Shown: positions 1-12,432 of the stretch, in pieces
How the letters are laid out: every line of letters begins with the position of its first letter
Numbering within the stretch: position 1 is the stretch's first letter
DNA from: Closterium sp. Naga37s-1
Lineage: Eukaryota > Streptophyta > Zygnematophyceae > Desmidiales > Closteriaceae
Direction of reading: 5' to 3'
DNA: 64,000 nt
Assembly (NCBI GenBank): GCA_947471745.1
Contig: CANJKZ010001112.1
Location: 534,001 to 598,000, forward strand
Notes under the pieces: model-generated
The model's input: the letters and a program-made list of their open reading frames with translations, nothing else
Database searches by the model: none
Told to the model about the DNA's origin: nothing
Position numbers and translations under genes: made by a program

Positions 1-513
1 AAGGCTCTCCCCAATATAGCCTAGATAATCATATGCATGTGTTTTAACACTTTGCATCATTCATCTCATGGCAATCAGCAGACTGGTAACATATGGATGA
101 TGAAAGGTAGCTGAATTCAGTGGTGATGTGCAGGCATACAATTATTACCCTTGATTATTCATAGGGCAGTATAAGTTGAAAACAAAACCTTTCACATGAA
201 AACTCTTTTCATTAACCAAGAAGTTGTGAGCTGACAGCCATTCGTTCACATCTGCAGTACTAGAACCGAATTGTTATCCACTGCACCCTTCAACCAGCCA
301 TAGTGCACTGGCTACCCCACAAGAGGGTACGAGTACAGAAGAAATTGATGTTTGGACGGCTGAACACCGAATCCATGCAGTGATAGTCATGGTTGGTTGC
401 CTGAATTGCCACCCAGTCAAACAGACTCTGCCTCTATGTACGACTTCTATGTACGAAAACAACGGAACTCTAAAGACAACGATTTGTAAGGACAAGAGGA
501 TGATAAAAACAAG

Positions 514-810
514 CCCTCAGCGTTGGTGGATATTTACCACACATGACATAGGACCGAAGTCCAGAGCCTTTCAGAGTGTGTAACAAATGTGATCGTCACT
601 GGGCCAGTAATGGAATGAGCGAGAAAAAACGGTATGATCATGAAGCTTGAAAAAAAAATTGCAGACCAAGCAAGGGAGAAGCAAAAGAAAATGTACGCGG
701 TAGACGAGAAACTGGCCCTCAGCGTTGGTGGATATTGACCACACTGGATAAGAGACCGAAGTCCAGAATCCATTCAGAGTGTGTAACAAGTGGAATCGTC
801 ACCGGGACAG
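514..810. repeat. Imperfect direct duplication, offset about 202 bp
   Basis: The block beginning CCCTCAGCGTTGGTGGATAT at 514 recurs at 716. Both copies continue through GACCGAAGTCCAGA, TTCAGAGTGTGTAACAA and ATCGTCAC with scattered substitutions. The spacer differs between copies. No coding meaning is evident. Confidence 0.8.
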
Positions 811-1498
811 CCAAGGAGAAGCAGAGTGACAAGCGAAACGCAAAAGGAACGGCAAAACGGGATCGTGAGGCGGTTACTCCAGAATTTTGAACTTCACATT
901 ACGAGTTTGAAAACAATGGAGCCAGCAAGAAGCATCCACGCGGCTAAGCTCGCAAATCAGGCAGACGCTAACAGATGGATGGAGCAGAAGCATCATGCTA
1001 CAACCAACGCATCAGGTCTAGCCCCGAATCTTGCACTCGGCTCAGTTGTCGCCAGACTTTGCAGGACATTCGCAGTGCACCTCAATCAGATCCTCACGAA
1101 ATTTCGGAGTCCTGCTCCCGCGTGAAAGCACAGGTGAGAATCCTCGGCGCATGTCACGCTTACTTGGATCTCTGTCTCATCTTTCTTCTTTTGCGCTTCA
1201 ACCGCCGCATACGCTTTTTCTTCCACTGCAAACACAAGTAGTAACACGGAAATCAGTATCGACGAACTAGTTGGAAATTCGGCAACGGTCGAACCGAAAA
1301 GATGGATCACACGGACCGAGCACGAAGGTAGAAAAACGAGCTATAAAAAACATAGCCTAAATCGCCATTGGTAAATGCGCTAAGGGAACTTAGGGGCCGG
1401 CTGGGAAAAGGTGACTCTACCTTATCTCTCATGGTTGCAGGTTGCTGTGACTCGGAGAATGAAAAAGAGCATCCGCAGTAGAATATGAGGGTTCCAGT

Positions 1499-1660
1499 CG
1501 GGCGAGCAGTGGCACTGGGGAAAGGGGGGACAGCTGTCGGGAGAGGGGGAATGGGTTGCGGGGAGGAATGGGGGAATGTGTTGCGGGAGGGGGAATGGGG
1601 AGACAGCTGTCGGGGGAGGGGGAATGTGTTGCGGGAGGGGGAAAAGCTACGAAGCAGGGG
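1499..1660 (+). repeat. G-rich short direct repeats
   Basis: Repeated pieces GACAGCTGTCGGG, GAGGGGGAATG and TGTTGCGGGAGGGGGAA alternate two to four times. This is a local low-complexity duplication and not a gene. Confidence 0.75.
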
Positions 1661-1978
1661 AAGCAATGGGGGGGTAGCAATGCAGGGGACTGCTTTGGTG
1701 GCGCAGTTGAAGCTTGTGGTGCACCACCAACGAGTACGCTTTAGATAGATTTGCTGATTTGTGAAACAGATCAGGCATGACACACGAAAAAAAACATCTC
1801 GTTAGCACACAACATTTAGCAAATTACTGTTGTAGTCAACAATGCACATACAGGTTCTAGTATATTCTAAGCGGTTAAAGAGACAGTTGGACCTGAAATC
1901 TCCCCTCATTATGCAGCATGGTCACAATATTCTGACATTTTCTATGCAGAATATTTTATTGGGGCACTGGCAAGTCAG

Positions 1979-2109
1979 TGCTAGAATAAGCAGGCAGGAA
2001 TGGTGGACTAGGTAGCATGCATGAGTACAAGTACCTAACCCTAAAGTGTTGTACCCCTTGTAGGCTAACCCACTATAGCCTAGAAATAAGACAAACATAC
2101 AGTTTGACA
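1979..2109 (-). repeat. E1 3' LTR
   Basis: Read on the minus strand it starts TGTCAAACTG and ends in TTCTAGCA, with TG...CA ends. It is 131 bp and matches 14414-14544 at all but two bases. Short LTRs of this size are small for copia. Confidence 0.95.
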
Positions 2110-2121
2110 CACCCCCATAGG
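2110..2121 (-). promoter_or_regulatory. E1 polypurine tract
   Basis: On the minus strand CCTATGGGGGTG lies immediately before the 3' LTR. The same tract precedes the 3' LTRs of E4 (about 25999-26009) and E5 (about 37121-37132), so it is the expected plus-strand priming site. Confidence 0.8.
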
Positions 2122-2359
2122 CTAAGTGGGAGATAGCAAAAAAAACAGACGGTCACAAGACCAGTCAAGCAAGAGAACAAGCAAAGCAAAGCAAAGCTCA
2201 GGGTGGATCTCAAGGACACCACACAATCTGAGCACAAGCAAGCGGCCACAAGGCCAGTTCATATGCAGAGTTATAATAGTAAGGCAATACACTGATCACA
2301 ACCTAGCAAGAGTAAACATGCAGGTATAAAGATATATATCAGTGTACAACAAGAGCAAG

Positions 2360-4660
2360 TCAAGCAACCAGCAGTTGAGGCAGAGTGGGCACAAGCCCAA
2401 GAGCAGTGCAGAAACGCTGATGATCACCAGCCCCAAGGGCCTTGGTGAAGACATCAGCAGTGTTGGCCCGAGAGGCCACGAAAGCAAGGCGCAGCTGACC
2501 ACGCTGCTGCAGCTCACGCGCAAGGAAGTAGCGAAGAGAAATGTGCTTCGTTCGGTGCTCCAGTCTCTGCTCGCGACACAAGGCAAGCACTGCCTTGTTG
2601 TCGACGTACAGAACTGGAGGAGAACGAGGCCGCTCCCCCAAGTCGGTCAGCAGGTAGGTCAGCCAGCGGAGCTCCTGTGCAGCCATGGCCCAAGCGTAGA
2701 TCTTGGCCTCACAGCTGGAACCAAGCACAGAAGAAGAACGAGTGGACCTCCACAAGACAGAACCAGCGCCAAGACTGAAGGTGTAGCCCTGTGACGAACG
2801 CTGAGTCGCCCGGTCGTCGGCCCAAGAAGCGTCAGAGTGTCCTGTGAGGACCACTGAACCCCGTCCTCCAAGCACGAGCCCCATGCCCAATGTGCTGCAC
2901 AAGTAACGCAGTACCCTCTTCGCAGCATCAAAGTGCACCTTTCGGTGTCGACCAGGTGCCACGTAGCGAGCCAAGAGGCTGAGAGGGTACGCGAGGTCAT
3001 GTCGTGAGCACGTCATCAGGTACATGAGGCAACCCACAAGCTCTGGGTACGGACCACTCGGCTCTACGGACTCGTCCGAAGGTGGAGCTGAGAGCGAGTG
3101 GCCGGTAGCCAGAGGAGTGGGCTGTGGCGAGGAGTACGTGAAGCGGAAGCGCTGAAGGACCTGGTGCACCATGTGTGACTGAGTCAGGGCGACGGTGCGC
3201 CGTGCTCTGTCCCGGGTGATCTGCAAGCCAAGATAGTTTCGCAGATCACCCAGGTCAGTGCAGGTGTGTCTCTCTTGCAGCTCTGACTTCACTAGGGCCA
3301 GTGCCTTAGTGTCAGCAGTAGCAAAAACCAAGTTGTCGACGTACACGAGGATGTAGAACGGCGGCAGAGTAGTGTCGGTGCGTAGAAACAGCGACAGGTC
3401 AGCAGTCGAAGGAGCAAACCCAAGAGCCGCAAGTGTCGTCCTCAGTGTGTCGTGCCACTCGCGGGGCGCCTGACGCAGGCCGTACACTGGTCGTCGTAGG
3501 CTCCACTTGGTACCCTCAGGAAACGACCCAGTGAAGCCCTGCAGACGGCGCAACCAGATGGCCTCGTGAAGGCTACCCTGCAAGAAAGCTGTTGAGAAGT
3601 CGAGGAAGTGCAGCTCGTAGTCACGCTGAGCTGCAACGTGTAGCAACACCCGAAGAGTGGTCATCTTAGGGTTGGGGGAGAAGGTCTGAAAGAAGCCGAC
3701 CCCCTCACGCTGACTGAAGCTTCGAGCAACGTAACGTGCCTTGAAGGCAGGCGGAGAACCTGGCGGCCGCTTCACCCTGAAAATCCACATGCCACTGACG
3801 ATGTTCGCCCCAGGTGGGGGAACCTCGTCGACGTAGGTGCCTGTGGACTTCCAGGAAGCCATCTCTGCGTCCATGGCTGTCTGCCACTGAGAGGAGTACT
3901 CACCCGAAATCGCCTCCCTGTAGGAGCGCAGGGTGGGGATGTCAAGTGCATCCGGGTCTCCCTCAGGGGCAAGCAGCATGGTCGCGTGATGGGGTGAAGT
4001 GGCCGCAAGGCACTCCAGCTCCTTCTGTCTGTCCTCAAGAACGTCACAGCCAAGGGCAGTACAGCCAAGGGCAGTATCACCCCCGACGGTCGGAGGACAG
4101 GCAGTGTCAGGGTCAGAGACAAGGCTCGCAAGGTAGTCTAGGCGGTACACAGCAGCAAAGTCAACGAGCTCAGCGACTAAGACAGACGCAGCAGGAGACG
4201 AGAACGTAGGGTCTGTCACAACCGTAGCAAGGAAGCGAGTAACAGTCGGACTGGACGCACGAGCAAGGTCAGACGGAGGGTCAGCAACATCAGGAAGAGA
4301 GGACGCAGGAGGTAACAGTAGGACAACACGCTGTGGAACAGAGGAAGGACGGAGTGTCATATCGTGAGTGCCCGGGACTGCCGGAGCACATGGACGACGA
4401 ACATGAGGAACACGAGCACGGACAGCAGCTCTAGGCTCGGGCTTAAGGTCAAAGCTAGACTCAGGCTCTCGACGCTCAGGGGTGGAAGCACGAGTCTCAG
4501 GCTCTCGACGCTCAGTCAGGGACTGTGTCACCGCAGTGTAAGGAGCAGGAGCAGGCAGTGGGGAGTGTGGTAGCAGTGGCGGTTGCGACTGGTCCGCCGG
4601 TGGAAACAGTAACTGAGGAGTAGTACCTGCCACAGGGAAGTCAGTAGCACCTGGCGGAAG
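2360..4660 (-). pseudogene. E1 reverse transcriptase and RNase H
   Basis: A 757-residue minus-strand open frame that continues upstream of its first ATG into the Gly/Ala linker. Visible copia RT landmarks are WQTAMDAEM, GTYVDEVPPP, MWIFRVKRPPGSPP, KARYVAR, DFSTAFLQG, PVYGLRQAPREWH and the catalytic box. RNase H follows (GHSDASWADD, CEAKIYAWAMAAQELRW, YVDNKAVLAL, KHISLRYFLARE, ANTADVFTKAL). The catalytic YVDD box reads YVDN, and the conserved CEAE of RNase H reads CEAK. Both changes fit G-to-A transitions and probably abolish activity, although the frame is open. Confidence 0.9.
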
Positions 4661-6757
4661 ACTGAGAAGGTGGCGAAGAGCACCAGTAGCTCCCGTACCT
4701 CCAGCACGAGCAGCTCCTCCAGTACCCCCAGCAACACCTCCAGCACCAGTAGCACCAGCACCTCCAGTACCACGAGCTCCGACATCGCCAGCACCTCGAG
4801 CACCAGTAGTACCTCCAATACCTCCAGTGCCTCCAGCTCCAGCTCCAGCGCCTCCAGCACCAGTAGTACCTCCAGTAACTCCCGTGCCAGCAGCACCAGT
4901 AGCACCTCCAGCACCAGTAGCACCACCTGCTCCAACGCCTCCAGCACCAGCAGCACCAGCACCTCCAGGGTCAGCAGCACCCGCAGCTCCAGCACCAGTA
5001 GCACCAGCACCTCCAGTGCCAGCAGCTCCAGTACCCCCAGCACCTCCAGTAACAGCAGTACCTCCAGCACCACAACTCCAGTACCTCCAACTCCAGTACC
5101 TCCAGCACCGGCAGCACCTCTAGTACCTCCTGGACTAGTAGCTCCAGCACCAGCAGGACCGTACCCTCCACCACCAGGACTGCCTCGCCGAACGACCCAC
5201 GCACGAATCGCCTGCGGCGAGAGCGTCTCAAGTAGAGCAGTCTGCGGTGGCTGTCCAGCTCCAGTACCTCCATTAGTGGTAGCTCGAGCACCTCCAGTAC
5301 CAGAAGCACCTCTAGTACCTCCAGCTCCAGCACCTCCAGCACCAGCAGCAGCTCCAGTACCTCCAGCACCAGTAGTACCTCTAGTACCTCCAGTAGTACC
5401 TCCAGGCCTAGTAGCTCCAGTACCTCCAGCTCCACGACCTCCAAAAGGACTCCCAGCACCCCCAGAGTCAGCACCCAAAGTCTCAGCACCCCCAGAGTCA
5501 GCACCCAAAGTCTCAGTACCCCCAGGCTCATTACCCTCAGGCTCAGTACCCTCAGTCCCAGCACCCGCAGGCTCAGTGCCCTCAGTCCGAGCACCCGCAG
5601 GCTCAGTACCCTCAGTCCCAGCACCCGCAGGCTCAGTACCCTCAGTCCCTGCACCCTCAGTCTCAGCTCCAGTGTCCACTGCAGAAGGGTGCAGAGGCGG
5701 GAAACCGGGGGGGGTAGCCAAACAAGGAGAGTGGACACCCCCAGACGTACCACCCTCAGGCCCAGCTCCAGCAGCCTCAGCTCCAGATTCCACAGCACCG
5801 GGGGGGGGGACTGGTACCAGGAAGAGAGGCGCGAGGGGGACCGGGTGGGACGCGTGCGGGTGAAGTCGGTAGTAACAGACCGACTCGTCAAAGGTGACGT
5901 CCTGAGAGGACAGAACACGACGCGAGGCAGGGTGGTAGAACTGCCAGGGCGGAGCGTCGGTGGGGAAGCCCAGGAAGACACATCGGAGAGTGCGAGGATA
6001 GAGCTTGCTCGCTTTGGTATCGCGAACAAGGGAGAGCGCGCCCCAGACCCGAAACAACGACGCATCACCAGGCTGTCCCGTCCAACGGAGTGTGGGCGAG
6101 GTCTCTGGAGCAGAGACACGGGGCCAGAGGTTGAGCTGATGCGCGGCGTATCGGACCGCAAACGGCCACAGGAAATGGGGAGCAGCTGCATGGATCATGG
6201 AGGTACGAGCAACCTCCATGATCAGGCCAATGCGACGCTCAGCGATCCCATTTTGCTGCGGAGAGGCCGGAAGCGTGAACGACTGGGCGATGCCCTCGTC
6301 CTGACAGAACGTCTCAAGGACGCCAGATGAGAACTCACCACCCCTGTCAGAGTGCAGACGCAAGACTGGGAAGTTCTGCTGAAAACGCTCGTGCAGCTGG
6401 AGACGAGTAGCATGGATCCAGGGGATCAAAACACCGCTGACGTCCGTCTTGCGCCGCAAGGGGAAGACGGTGGTGTAGCGTGTGTAGTCGTCAACAACCA
6501 GCAGGAAGTAGCGCTCCTGGTTCGTTCCACCGATTGGGGCCGGGCCCCACACGTCCAGGTGGAGAGTCTGCAGAGGAGCAGTGGTCGGAGGAAACTCGGA
6601 GGAGTGAAGAGCGGCGCGCTGCCGCCCCTCGACGCAAGGAAGGCACGGCGGGGCAAGCGAGCGCGGCAGGGTCCTGGGGAGGCCAGAGACAAGGAGACGG
6701 GAGTGCATACTGCGTAGACGCGGCAGGGAGGGGTGACCAAGACGGTGGTGCCAGCGC
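4528..6757 (-). pseudogene. E1 integrase core and Gly/Ala-rich linker
   Basis: Copia integrase: HLDVWGPAP (first Asp), LRLHSDRGGEF (second Asp) and QQNGIAERRIG (Glu), then the C-terminal part VFLGFPTDAPPWQFYHP and DVTFDESV. After it comes a long linker built of GAG, GTEGTEPAG and GGTGA units and containing LSPQAIRAWVVRRG. Near 5060 the frame slips, so the remainder reads as poly-Leu in this frame and resumes in the frame of the RT. The upstream end (6710-6757) encodes HHRLGHPSLPRLR and is cut at the E2 insertion. Confidence 0.88.
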
Positions 6758-6762
6758 TGAGT

Positions 6763-6780
6763 TGTGAAAGAATGAGGAAT
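6763..6780 (-). repeat. E2 truncated 3' LTR remnant
   Basis: TGTGAAAGAATGAGGAAT matches the first 18 bp of the complete LTR at 12433. The sequence then jumps straight into RNase H coding sequence. A deletion has therefore removed the rest of the LTR, the polypurine tract and the end of RNase H. Confidence 0.9.
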
Positions 6781-7232
6781 GCAAGGTCACTGCGTAGCCA
6801 AGTCGTCAACCCAAGAAGCGTCTGCGTGACCAGTGAGGACAACTCGAGCCCGTCCTCCAAGCACTAGCCCCATGCCCGACGTACTGCACAAGTAGCGCAA
6901 CACCCTCTTCGCTGCAGCCATGTGCTCTGGTCGGTGTCTCCCAGGAGCAACATAGCGTGCCAAGATGCTAAGAGGGTATGCAAGGTCAGGTCGAGTGGGT
7001 CATCAGGTACATGAGGCAGCCAACAAGCTCTGGGTACGGGCCACTCGGCTCTACGGACTCATCCGAAGGCAGAGCTGAGAGCGAGTGGCGAGTAGACAGA
7101 GGAGTGGCCTGAGGCGAGGAGTACGTGAAGTCGAAGCGCTGAAGGACCTGCTGCACCATGTGTGACTGAGTCAGGGTAATGGTGCGCTGTGCTCTGTCCC
7201 GGGTGATCTGCAAGCCAAGGTAGCTGCGCAGT
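6781..7232 (-). pseudogene. E2 RNase H / RT fragment
   Basis: Encodes ITRDRAQRTITLTQSHMVQQ, then ELVGCLMYLMTHST and, in other frames, pieces of the RNase H start (LARYVAPGRH, DASW). Frameshifts and the deletion at 6780 leave no RNase H active-site set. Confidence 0.85.
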
Positions 7233-9839
7233 TCACCCAGGTCTGCACGTGTGTCTCTTCTGCAGCTCGGACTTCACGTGGGCGAGTCCAGCAGTGTCAG
7301 CAGTGGCAAAGACCAAGTCCTCGACGTACACGAGGATGTAGAACGGCGGCAAAGAGGTGTCGGTGCGCAGAAACAGCGACGGGTCGGCAGTAGAAGGAGC
7401 AAACCCAAGAGCCGCAAGTGTAGTCCTCAGTGTGTCGTGCCACTCACGGGGCGCCTGGCGGAGACCGTAGACTGGCCGCCGGAGGCTCCACTGGGTACCA
7501 GGAGGAAACGACCCAGTGAAGCCAGGTGGGCGGCGCAGCCAGATCTCCTCGTGCAGGCTGCCCTGCAAGAAAGCTGTGCTGAAGTCAAGAGAGTGAAGCT
7601 CGTAGTCGCGCTGAGCGGCTATGTGCAGCAGCACCCAAAGAGTGGTCATCTTCGGGGTAGGAGAGAAGGTCTGAAAGTAGTCAACTCCCTGCCGCTGACT
7701 GAAGCCTCGAGCCACGTAACGCGCCTTGAAGACAGGCGGAGAACCCGGCGGCCGCTTCACCCTGAAAATCCACATGCCACTGACGATGTTCGCCCCAGGT
7801 GGGGGAACCTCGTCGACGTAGGTGCCTGTGGACTTCCAGGAAGCCATCTCTGCGTCCATGGCTGACTGCCACTGAGAGGAGTAGGGACCCTCTATCGCCT
7901 CTGTGTAAGAGCGCGGAGTCGGGATGTCTGGTGCATCCGGGTCTCCCTCAGGGGCAATCAGCATGGACACGAGATGAGGCAAAGGAGCAGCAAAACACTG
8001 GAACTCCTCCTGCCTGTCCTCAAGGACGTCCGTGCTAAGAGCACACTCACCCCCGACGGACGGTGGACAGACAGACGCAGACTCAGCAACAAGACTAGCG
8101 GCGTAGTCCAGGCGACAGCGAGCAGCAAAGTCGACAAGCTCAGCAACTAAGGCAGACGCAGCAGTGGACTCAAAAGAAGGGTCAGTGACAACAGTAGCCA
8201 GGAGACGCGTGACAGTAGGACTGGCAGCACGAAGAGAGTCAGACTCCGGGTCAGCAACAGTAGGAAGAGAGGACTCTGGAGGAGACGGCAACGGGACACG
8301 CAGAGGAGCAGTGGAAGGACACAGTGCCATCTGGTGTGTGCCCGGGACGGCAGGAGGACACGGACGCGGAACACGACCACTAGTACGAGCAGCACGAACA
8401 GGCGACGCAGGACGAGACGCAGGCTCACGACGCTCAGCAAGACCTCCAGTAGGACCAGTGTAGGGAGAAGGAGCAGGCAGCGGGGAGGCGGGCTGTAACT
8501 GTGACCGCGACTGGTCAGGCTGTGGACACTCTAAGGGAGGAGCAGGACCAGTAGAAGGCGGGAGACCAAGAACTTGCTCAAGGAGCGGAACGAAGTACGG
8601 CCGCGGCCGTGCAGCGCCTCCAGAAACAGCAGGGACAGCACCAGTACCCCCAGCGGCAGCACCAGCGCCAGCAGCACCTCCAGCTCCAACACCCCCAGCA
8701 GCTCCAGCTCCAGCAGCTCCAGCAGCACCTACTCCAGCAGGACCGCCAGCTCCAGCACCGCCAGCAGCTCCAGCACCAGGAGCACCTCCAGGCCCAGCAC
8801 CTCCAGTACCCCCAGCAGCACCAGCAGCTCCAGTACCTCCAGCAGCACCAGCAGCACCTCCAGCAGGACCAGCGCTAACAGCTCCAGCAGCACCCCCAGT
8901 CCCAGCAGCTCCAGTACCGCCAGTACGAGCACCTCCAGGACCAGAGGCTCCAGCACCTCCAGCGCCGACCCCAGGGTCAGCAGCAACACCAACTCCAGTA
9001 GGCTCAGCGCTCTCAGCTCCAGCTCCAGCAGCACCACGGAGGCTGCGACAGTACCGAGAGTACCACTCACGCAGCTGCTGGGAAGAGAGAGCGCCCCTAG
9101 GCGCAGCACCCCCAGGCTCAGGACCTCCAGACCCAGCACCACCAGGGACAGCACCCCCAGGCTCAGCACCTGCAGTCTCTGCACCCCCAGGCTCAGCACC
9201 CGCAGTCTCCGCACCCCCAGGCTCAGCACCCCCAGTCTCCGCACCCCCAGGCTCAGCACCCCCAGGCTCAGTACCTCCAGACCCAGCACCACCAGGCTCA
9301 GCACGCTCAGTACCTCGCGCAGGACCAGAGTCGACAGCTACCTCGACAGGCTCGACCGGGTCTACCTGGGAAACACCTGAGGGAGCTGGAACCTGGGGAG
9401 GCAAGGGGTCTACCAAGGCAGCACCTGGCGTGAGGAAGAGCGGCGGAGGGGGGAGCGGGGCAGTGCGGTAGGGGAAGAGACGATAGAAGGGGACCGACTC
9501 GTCAAACGTGACGTCATGGGAAGACATAACACGGCGCGAGGTGGGGTGGTAAAACTGCCAACCAGGCGCGTCAGGGGGGAAGCCAAGGAAGACGCAGGGA
9601 ACAGCACGGGGGGACAGCTTGTCTGCAGACAAGTCGCGGACAAAAGCCCGAGATCCCCAGACACGAAACGCAGACGCATCGCCAACCTTCCCCGTCCACC
9701 GCAGAGTAGGGGAGGTCTCCGGCAAGGAGACCCGGGGCTGAAGGTTGATCTGATGCGCCGCGTACTGAACCGCGAACGGCCACAGAAAATGGGGAGCAGC
9801 CGCATGGATCATGGATGTACGAGCGACGTCCATGACCAT
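7233..9839 (-). pseudogene. E2 integrase C-part, linker and reverse transcriptase
   Basis: An 868-residue frame starting inside the integrase (MVMDVARTSMIHAAAPHFLW) and continuing through VFLGFPPDAPGWQFYHP and DVTFDESVPFYRLFPY. The linker follows (GGAETGGAEPGGAE repeats, a SSQQLREWYSRY motif, then GA/GT-rich sequence). The RT reads TAMDAEM-like to YVEDLVFATADT. The catalytic box is YVED instead of YVDD. The frame ends at a deletion just after KRHTC. Confidence 0.88.
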
Positions 9840-10031
9840 GCCAATGCGGCGCTCAGCAATCCCATTTTGCTGTGGAGAGGCCGGAAGCGTGAACGTCTGG
9901 CGGATGCCCTGTGCACGACAGAAGGCTCGCAGAAGGTCAGAGGAAAACTCACCTCCTCTGTCGGAGTGCAGACGCAGGACAGGAAAGTCCGAGCCGAAAC
10001 TCTCTCTGAGCTGGAGACGAGCTGCGCGGAT

Positions 10032-11447
10032 CTAGTCGATCAACACCCCAGTGACCTCACCCTTGCTGCGCAAGGGGAAGACTGTGGTGTAACGCGAGTA
10101 GTCGTCAACCACCAGCAGGAAGTAACGCTCGTGACCCTGTCCACGGACGCGGGCTGGGCCCCACACGTCCATGTGAAGCGTCTGCAGCGGAGCCTCTGTC
10201 GGAGGAAACTCGGAGGAGTGAGGAGCGGCGCGCTGCCGCCCCTCGACGCAGGGAACGCAGGTGGGGGCAGGCCCCGGAGGAAGAGAAGGGAGGGACCGGG
10301 GGAGACCCGAGACAAGGAAACGAGAGGCCATGCCTCGGAGACGAGGCAGGGAGGGGTGACCAAGGTGGTGGTGCCAGAGGAGAGTCTGGTGAGACAGGAG
10401 ACGACACGAGCAGGGGGCAGACTCAGGACCAGACCTGGACGCTGCAGCAAACACCTGACTCGACGCAGCTACCTGAGGAGACTCAGTAGTCAGTGTGTAC
10501 ATGCTCGACCCCGGCTGACGGGTAAACGTGGCCAAGTGTCGGCCCGTCCGAGCACACGTACAGTGGGTCACTCGCTGACGCGCAGGAGTGAACTGGTCAA
10601 CCCCTCCATCCTGTAGGTCAGCACCACTCACCAAGTTCGTAGAGAACGAGGGGAGGTAAAGACCTGACAGGGAGCCAGAAGAGGCCGCCGGACACGGTAA
10701 GACAGTGGAGAAGTGGGCAAGGACAGGACCCCCAGAGGGGTCTGCCAGGGAGACTGCAACCGGCCGACTGAGCGGCGTGAGTGTGGTGCGGTCTTGAAAG
10801 AAGGAGCGGGAAGCACCCGAGTCAAGGGTGAAGGTGTGTAAAACCTGAGCCGACGTGGTACCTGAGAGAGCAGACTCACCAGCACCTGGAGGAGTAGACG
10901 CACTAGCACCTAGAGCAGCAGCCTCACCAGCACCTAGAGCAGCAGCCTCAATGCCCGGGTCAGGCGGAACACACAGGTAGCAGTCACCCACATCACTAGT
11001 AGGCAATGCATACATGGAAGTGAGGATAGCATCATAGTCAAGAGCATAGATATCTACCCTCTGCCTAAGCAGCTCCACCCAGTCGGGGAGCTCAGCGGCG
11101 TCGCCAAACTCCGCACGCCAGGCGTCGCTCAGACGGGCGAAGCAGCGGGACTCTGCGTGACCAAACGTCCCGCAAGGCTGACCAGTCCGAGCACCAGTGC
11201 GAATGACGTACGGACAGCGAGCAGTACTCCGTGACCCTCCACGCTGAGCGTACCACTCACGAAGCTGCTGGGGCGAAAGGACCGCGCGCGGACTACGTTG
11301 CAGCTGCACCTGGCCACTACAAGCAGCTCCCGAACTACTCACGCCAGAACGACTCTCACTACGGCCACCCCGACAACCCCAAGTAGCGTACCACTCACGA
11401 AGCTGATGGGGGGCGAGGGACTCACGCGGACGGCGCTGGAGCTGCAT
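10032..11447 (-). pseudogene. E2 gag-like, protease and integrase N-part
   Basis: A 471-residue frame. It begins LQRRPRESLAPHQLREWY and repeats LSPQQLREWYAQRGG. A zinc-finger-like stretch CPYVIRTGARTGQPCG...GH...RCF follows with spacing CX13CX4HX4C. Then come ARLSDAWRAEFGDAAELPDW, the aspartic protease box TLDSGASRSFF, HHHLGHPSLPRLRGM and the first integrase Asp (HMDVWGPARV). It stops at a TAG that replaces the Trp of LIDWIR seen in sister copies; the integrase continues in frame beyond the stop. Confidence 0.88.
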
Positions 11448-11579
11448 CTGGCCACGCCAGGAGCAGCAGTAGCAGTAGAAAGAGCAGTAGTAGCAAGAGC
11501 AGCAGTGACAGCAGTAACAGCAGAGCTCACCAGTGGCAAGAAGGGCAGGAGTACGACAGCGGCAATGGTGAGGCCGCTA

Positions 11580-12420
11580 CCACCGCAGTGCGAGGGCTCC
11601 GCGGCTGCTGCAGGGACTGCTGCTCGAGAGGCCAGGGGCGGCTGCTGCAGGGGCGGCTGCTCCAGGGGCCAGGGGCAGCTGCAGCAGCGGCGGCTGCTCC
11701 AGGGGCGGCTGCTCCAGGGGCCAGGGGCAGCTGCAGCAGCGGCGGCTGCTCCAGGGGCCAGGGTGCCGCGGCGGGCAGGGGCGGCGGCGGCTGACACGGC
11801 AGCGGCGGCGGCGGCTGCTGCTGTCGGCGGCGGCGGCGGCTGCTGCTGTCAGTGGTGGCGGCGGCTGCTGCGGCCGGGGCAGGGGCGGCGGCGGCGAACA
11901 CGGCAGCGGCGGCGGCGGCTGCTGCCGTCGGCGGCGGTGGCGGCAGCTGCTGTCGGCGGCGGCGGCGGCGGCTGCTGCGGCCGGGGCAGGGGCGGCAGCG
12001 GCTGAGAAGGGGCCGCGTGGCCGCGAGGGGCCGTGAGAGGGGCCGCGAGGGGCCGCGAGGGGCCGCGAGGGGCCGCGAAGGGGCTGCGAGGGGCCGTGAG
12101 AGGGGTCGCGAGGGGCCGCGAGGGGCCGCGAGGGGCCGCAAGGGAGCCGCGACGGGGCCGCGAGGGGCCGTGGGAGGGGCCGCGAGGGGCCGCGAGGGAG
12201 CCGCGAATGGGCCGCGAGGGGCCGTGAGAGGGGCCGCGAGGGAGCGGCTAAGGGGCCGCGAGGGGCCGTAAGAGGGCGCGACGGGCCGCTAAGGGCAGGG
12301 GACGCGACGGGAGGGCAGGCACACGGGGCGCAACTCGGACAGGGGCGAAGCGCGCTCCGGGCAGGAAAAAAAAAATTTCGATTTTCGGTGGGCCCTAGGA
12401 AACGTTCCCACTAGGGAACC
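11580..12420 (-). repeat. E2 5' leader: GC-rich tandem repeats
   Basis: Between primer site and gag the leader has two blocks. One is built of GGGCGGCTGCTGCAG/GGCGGCGGCGGCTGCTG units (11590-12000). The other is built of GGGGCCGCGAGGGGCCGTGAGA units (12005-12290). Many frames are open here only because the sequence lacks A/T-rich stops. I do not call these as genes. Confidence 0.85.
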
Positions 12421-12432
12421 TGCTCTATACCA

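Larger units (their letters stand above)
1..1973. other. No recognisable gene; left flank of element E1
   Basis: Only short overlapping open frames with no family resemblance are present. The stretch holds an imperfect direct duplication (514-810) and a G-rich direct-repeat patch (1499-1660), listed separately. The last bases (1974-1978, GTCAG) are the left target-site copy of retroelement E1. Confidence 0.6.

Noticed and set aside
4670..5863. Long plus-strand Ser/Thr- and Pro-rich open frame, and similar frames at 8574-9380 and 22619-23896
   Set aside because: They are other-frame or antisense readings of the Gly/Ala-rich integrase-RT linker, whose repeats lack stops in several frames. The real coding sense is fixed by flanking integrase and RT motifs.
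11298..12271. Ala/Arg-rich frames on both strands of the E2 leader, and similar ones at 13343-14419, 19918-20391 and 30499-31486
   Set aside because: These are GC-rich tandem repeats in the leader position between primer site and gag, with no motif. Openness follows from composition.
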